Assembly (NCBI GenBank): GCA_030616195.1
Contig: JAUWXW010000037.1
Span: 1 to 9,953 of the forward strand
Source: Chloroflexota bacterium
GTDB lineage: Bacteria > Chloroflexota > Dehalococcoidia > RBG-13-53-26
Reading direction: 5' to 3'
DNA length: 9,953 nt
The translations under genes and the position numbers were made by a program. Shown here one piece after another: positions 7,024-9,953 of the stretch. The notes beneath the pieces were generated by a model. It ran no database searches, was not told where the DNA came from, and was given only the letters and a program-made list of their open reading frames with translations. The stretch's first letter is position 1; each line of letters begins with the position of its first letter.

Positions 7024-7743
7024 TCAGAGCGGCCTTTTTGCTGGCACACCGGTACGGCGGGGGTAGCGCTGTGGGGTGGGGGATACCTTCTCTACGATGA
7101 CCAGAGAGCGCTGCTCCAGCAATTCCAAGTCTATTTTCCTAACCTCTTTCACCTTGCCGCCAAGGATGTCTATCGCCCTGGCGACTCGACTCAGTTCTTC
7201 CTCAATTGCCCCCTTTTTCTGGGCGATAGCTAGGCCACCCTGGCGGCAGAAGGGTAGAGTCAACTCAACCACAGTGGGGAGCCTGGTCACCGCGCGGGAG
7301 ACTACCATGTCAAACTTCTCGCGGTAGTCTGGATCGTGGGCGAACTCCTCAGCCCGGCCGGTCAAGATGTTGACATAATCCAGCCCCAGTCTGTCAGTGA
7401 CATGCTTCAGGAAAGCCGTTTTCTTGGCCACAGAATCCAGGAGTGCCAATCTTATTTCCGGAAGGAATATCTTAAGCGGGAGCCCTGGCATTCCCGCTCC
7501 TGTTCCGACATCCATCAGGGTAAATTCCCCCTTTGCCCAGGGTGCGTCCTGTAGAGCTGGTACCAGGGTCAGTGAGTCCAGAAAATGCTTCAGTTGTACT
7601 TCCTGGTAGTCAGTGATGGCAGTCAGGTTGATCTTCTTGTTCCACTTCACCAGTTCTTCATAGTAGAGCTGGAACTGCTGAGTTTGCTTCGGGGTAAGCA
7701 CCAGCCCTAGCTGCTTAGCTCCCTGAGTGAGCGTTTCTAACAT
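7024..7743 (-). CDS. rsmG: 16S rRNA (guanine-N7) methyltransferase RsmG
   Basis: RsmG (formerly GidB) uses S-adenosylmethionine to methylate N7 of G527 in the 530 loop of 16S rRNA; loss in many bacteria gives low-level streptomycin resistance. The 239-residue protein shows the family pattern from end to end. It has WNKKINLTAI (34-43), HFLDSL (53-58), the SAM-binding loop DVGTGAGMPGLPLKI (78-92), the acidic end of the next strand LLDS (101-104), KKTAFL (107-112), and VVSRAV (147-152). The C-terminal tail is basic (QRYPRRTGVPAKRPL), common in this family. An AGGTGAG sequence about nine bases upstream and a TTGACA promoter support the ATG. Unlike the frequent gidA-gidB pairing, the neighbours here are uvrB downstream and CoA-transferases upstream. 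Confidence 0.97.
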   Translation of the reverse strand: MLETLTQGAKQLGLVLTPKQTQQFQLYYEELVKWNKKINLTAITDYQEVQLKHFLDSLTLVPALQDAPWAKGEFTLMDVGTGAGMPGLPLKIFLPEIRLALLDSVAKKTAFLKHVTDRLGLDYVNILTGRAEEFAHDPDYREKFDMVVSRAVTRLPTVVELTLPFCRQGGLAIAQKKGAIEEELSRVARAIDILGGKVKEVRKIDLELLEQRSLVIVEKVSPTPQRYPRRTGVPAKRPL

Positions 7744-7791
7744 TGCGGGCTCTCACCTTTCCTTGGTTTCAATTCAGATGTGGTATGAAAC

Positions 7792-7820
7792 GTTGTAATA
7801 CAGGGTGTCCAGATTGTCAA
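7792..7820 (-). promoter_or_regulatory. Promoter for rsmG (and possibly uvrB)
   Basis: On the minus strand a perfect TTGACA (7820-7815) is followed after exactly 17 bases by TACAAC (7797-7792), four of six -10 matches. The start would be near 7785, about 42 bases before the rsmG ATG. This separates rsmG from the CoA-transferase genes upstream. Confidence 0.55.
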
Positions 7821-7857
7821 CACTTGCGGGTCTAGGCTTATCGGGCTTGATTCGGAT

Positions 7858-9075
7858 TCAATAGATAACTTTCTCGGCTTCAAGTCGGGCGATCTCTTCT
7901 TCAGACATGCCCAGGAGATCTCTCAACACGTAGCTATTGTGCTCTCCAAGCAAGGGTGAGCGGAAGCGGATCTCGGTTGGGTTTTCAGATAGTCTCCAGG
8001 CTGAATTGGCAATGAAGTCTACGCCGGTGGCGGGGTGCTCGACTTCAAGATAAGTCTGCCTCTCCTGCAGGTGGGGATCGAAGAACCTTCCCTCGGTATC
8101 CAGGCATGGTGCCGCCGCTACTCCGAACTTCTGGAGAGTCTCTGTAACCTCATAGTAAGTGTAGTTGGCAGTCCACTCGGAGATAAGCTTATCCAGGTCC
8201 TCCTGGTTTCTGAGACGGCTATATTTGTCGGCAAACCTCTCATCCTTTGTCCAGGAGGGATTGCCCATAGCTTCACAGAAGTTCTTCCACTCCTCCTCGG
8301 TCTTGACGCCGATAGAGACCCACTTGTCTTCTTCTTTGCAGCGGTAGTTATTATGGGGGCACATGGTGGGGTAGCGATTGCCCTGTGTTCCCAGAACCGT
8401 CCCGTTCATAGTGTATTCCATGATAGCTTCGCCTGCTATGCTGATCACTGCTTCCAACTGCGCCATGTCGACAAACTGGCCCTTGCCTGTTCTCTTGCGG
8501 TAGTACAGGGCAGATAGGGCGGCGAAGGCTCCGTGAAGGGCGCTGTTCACATCGGCATAGGCCTGCTGTAGTCCTAACACGCGTTCGCCGTAGTAGCCCA
8601 CCAGGCCGTCAACTCCAGCGAGCCCCGTTAGAGAGGGTCCATACGTTTGGGCATCCCGCAGAGGGCCGTAATGTCCGGCAGCGGGCAAAGAGATCATGAT
8701 GATGCCGGGGTTTACCTCTGTCAAGGATTGATAGTCCAGGCCATGCTGCTTCAGTACCTTGGGAGAGAAGTTTTCCACCACTATGTCACTTATTTTGATC
8801 AGATTCTTAAGCAAAGGTATGGCCTGGGGTTGGGCCATGTCTATAGCAACACTCAACTGATTACGGACACCACTATGGAACCAGGGGTCTCTGTCCGGGT
8901 CTCTATCCAGATTGTCCGGGCTGAGCCTCATGGAGTCTATACGGCTCCTCGTCTCTATCTTTATCACCTCAGCCCCCAGGTCACCCAGCATAGTGGCCAG
9001 GTAGGGGCCGGCGAATACCCAGCCGAAGTTTATCACCCGGTAACCCTGGAGAGGATGCTGCCCTGCCGCGCTCAA
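7858..9075 (-). CDS. CaiB/BaiF class III CoA-transferase, catalytic-type subunit
   Basis: Family III CoA-transferases move CoA between carboxylic acids through an aspartyl-CoA anhydride. The 405-residue length is normal. Residues 11-41 give the Rossmann-like start (YRVINFGWVFAGPYLATML, GDLGAEVIKIE). Further marks are NQLSVAIDM (72-80), DIVVENFSPKVLKQHGLDY (97-115), and the active-site stretch YADVNSALHGAF where D175 fits the catalytic Asp (Asp169 in formyl-CoA transferase). TGKGQFVDMAQLEA follows at 196-209, and the small domain and C-terminal PLLGEHN (375-381) close the fold. The start is TTG at 9075, chosen because AGGAGG lies six bases upstream and the N-terminus fits. This TTG overlaps the TGA of the preceding CoA-transferase gene, so translation is probably coupled. 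The substrate cannot be told from sequence; fatty, aromatic or dicarboxylic acyl-CoA are all possible. Confidence 0.93.
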   Translation of the reverse strand: MSAAGQHPLQGYRVINFGWVFAGPYLATMLGDLGAEVIKIETRSRIDSMRLSPDNLDRDPDRDPWFHSGVRNQLSVAIDMAQPQAIPLLKNLIKISDIVVENFSPKVLKQHGLDYQSLTEVNPGIIMISLPAAGHYGPLRDAQTYGPSLTGLAGVDGLVGYYGERVLGLQQAYADVNSALHGAFAALSALYYRKRTGKGQFVDMAQLEAVISIAGEAIMEYTMNGTVLGTQGNRYPTMCPHNNYRCKEEDKWVSIGVKTEEEWKNFCEAMGNPSWTKDERFADKYSRLRNQEDLDKLISEWTANYTYYEVTETLQKFGVAAAPCLDTEGRFFDPHLQERQTYLEVEHPATGVDFIANSAWRLSENPTEIRFRSPLLGEHNSYVLRDLLGMSEEEIARLEAEKVIY

Positions 9076-9953
9076 ATAACTCCTCCTGTGCGGAGCTCTG
9101 CCAGCTCCTGTTTGCGGTATCCCAGCCGCTCACAGTAAATCTCCTCGTTGTGCTGTCCCAGGAGGGGGGCAGGTCTTTCTATTGCCCAGGGCGTTTCAGA
9201 GAACTTGCCGGGGGCGCCGGGATATTTAAAGGCGCCTGCAGCCGGATGGTCCACCTCGACAAAATACTCCCGGGTTTTGAGATGTGCGTCGTTTATCACT
9301 TCTTCCACATTCTTTACCGGAGCGAAGGGGACTCTCTTCTCCAGACAGAGTTCATATATCTCCTGTTTAGTATGTGACATCAGCCAGGGTGCCAGCAGAC
9401 CATCCATCTCGTCAGCGTATTTCAGGCTTAGCTCACGGCGGTCCTGGAACCTGGGTTCGTTGGCATACCACTCCGGCACCTTTCCATTGCCCATCAGCTC
9501 CAGGAATCTCTTCCACTGGTCGCCTTGAATAGCAATCATGCTCATAAAGCCGTCTTTACAGGGGAGGATGGTATAGGGATAGACTCCCGGGGTACGATGC
9601 CCCCATCTCATTCTCTTCATGCTATGCATTATGAAAGACGTTTCCTGATTCCCGGTGTGGAGGGTAGCCCAGACCTGGGCCTCTGAGATATCGACCTGTT
9701 GTCCTTTTCCGCTCAACTCTCGGGCGAACAAGGCTGCCATGGCGGCTGTTGCGCCGGCTGCGCCGCTTTGATAGTGTCCCAGGCATAGCGGAGGAGTCAA
9801 GGGCTCGCGGCCCGGCTCGCCGGCGCAGACGCTCTGCCCCCCGAGAGCGCTGGAGTTGATGGCGTAACCCTTGTAGTCCTTGTAAGGCCCGGTCTGTCCA
9901 AAGGCGGTGATGGATACCATGACCAGCGCAGGATTCACCTTTTGAGCATTGGG
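9072..9953 (-). CDS. CaiB/BaiF class III CoA-transferase, His in place of catalytic Asp (cut by right edge)
   Basis: The frame is open to the right edge and gives 293 residues; about the first 115-120 residues, including the start, lie outside. The GTG at 9938 is internal, because the upstream codons continue the family pattern. Numbering from the edge, NPALVMVSITAFGQTGPYKDYKGY (7-30) is the family's conserved strand and loop. SGKGQQVDISEAQVW (81-95) follows the active-site helix, and PLLGQHNEEIY marks the C-terminus. The position expected to hold the catalytic Asp reads LCLGHYQSG, with His60 (codon CAC at 9776-9774) instead of Asp. The next gene on the strand is another CoA-transferase that keeps its Asp, overlapping by four bases. 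I infer a non-catalytic or altered partner subunit of a heteromeric enzyme. Family membership is firm and activity uncertain. Confidence 0.9.
   Translation of the reverse strand, partial: PNAQKVNPALVMVSITAFGQTGPYKDYKGYAINSSALGGQSVCAGEPGREPLTPPLCLGHYQSGAAGATAAMAALFARELSGKGQQVDISEAQVWATLHTGNQETSFIMHSMKRMRWGHRTPGVYPYTILPCKDGFMSMIAIQGDQWKRFLELMGNGKVPEWYANEPRFQDRRELSLKYADEMDGLLAPWLMSHTKQEIYELCLEKRVPFAPVKNVEEVINDAHLKTREYFVEVDHPAAGAFKYPGAPGKFSETPWAIERPAPLLGQHNEEIYCERLGYRKQELAELRTGGVI
9081..9087 (-). promoter_or_regulatory. Strong ribosome binding site fixing a TTG start
   Basis: AGGAGGA on the minus strand leads, after AGGAGG and six more bases, to TTG at 9075. It lies inside the 3' end of the upstream CoA-transferase gene, whose TGA stop shares two bases with this TTG (the sequence TTGA). 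The near-perfect match makes the unusual start codon credible and suggests coupled translation of the pair. Confidence 0.75.

Noticed and set aside
7019..7028. Palindrome TCTGATCAGA at the rsmG stop
   Set aside because: Ten bases with an even-centred GATC core are easily found by chance, and there is no T-tract or repeat elsewhere in the window.
9936..9938. GTG as the start of the upstream CoA-transferase
   Set aside because: The frame stays open to the edge, and family members have a long N-terminal Rossmann-like domain before this conserved strand, so the start lies outside the window.

Overview
The window looks like chromosomal DNA of moderate GC from a free-living bacterium, most plausibly an uncultured member of the Chloroflexota such as the class Dehalococcoidia. 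This guess rests on the style of the uvrB, rsmG and class III CoA-transferase proteins and on the DivIVA-like coiled-coil genes beside a pilus/secretion ATPase. No rRNA, tRNA, transposase, phage gene or CRISPR array is visible, and taxonomy cannot be fixed from the sequence alone.

Layout. (1) Positions 1-2936, minus strand: two tandem paralogous genes for long coiled-coil proteins with a DivIVA-like N-terminal motif (2043-2936, then 741-1958), followed by the N-terminal two-domain part of a PilB/GspE-family ATPase that runs off the left edge (1-653). A TTGACA promoter near 3048-3020 probably drives all three. (2) Positions 2937-3257: a divergent intergenic region with one promoter for each direction. 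(3) Positions 3258-4097, plus strand: an AmmB/MEMO-family protein with a TATAAT promoter so close that the mRNA leader is only about ten bases. (4) Positions 4070-4669, minus strand: a small Rieske-like protein whose second cluster histidine is replaced by leucine and whose C-terminus is an Ala/Glu-rich repeat. It overlaps the AmmB gene tail to tail by 28 bases. (5) Positions 4859-7743, minus strand: uvrB (nucleotide excision repair) preceded by rsmG (16S rRNA methylation). (6) Positions 7858-9953, minus strand: two CaiB/BaiF class III CoA-transferase genes overlapping by 4 bases. The upstream one is cut by the right edge.

How the genes may work together. The coiled-coil pair and the ATPase form a likely operon, in which polar or membrane scaffolds could position a type IV pilus or type II secretion motor. 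The two CoA-transferases are translationally coupled. One keeps the catalytic Asp and the other has His at that site, which suggests a heteromeric enzyme with one active and one structural subunit. The Rieske-like, AmmB, UvrB and RsmG genes appear to be separate units. The least ordinary items are the tandem DivIVA-like/PilB cluster, the Asp-to-His CoA-transferase partner, the Rieske-like protein with a lost ligand, and an 8-bp inverted repeat sitting on that gene's promoter.
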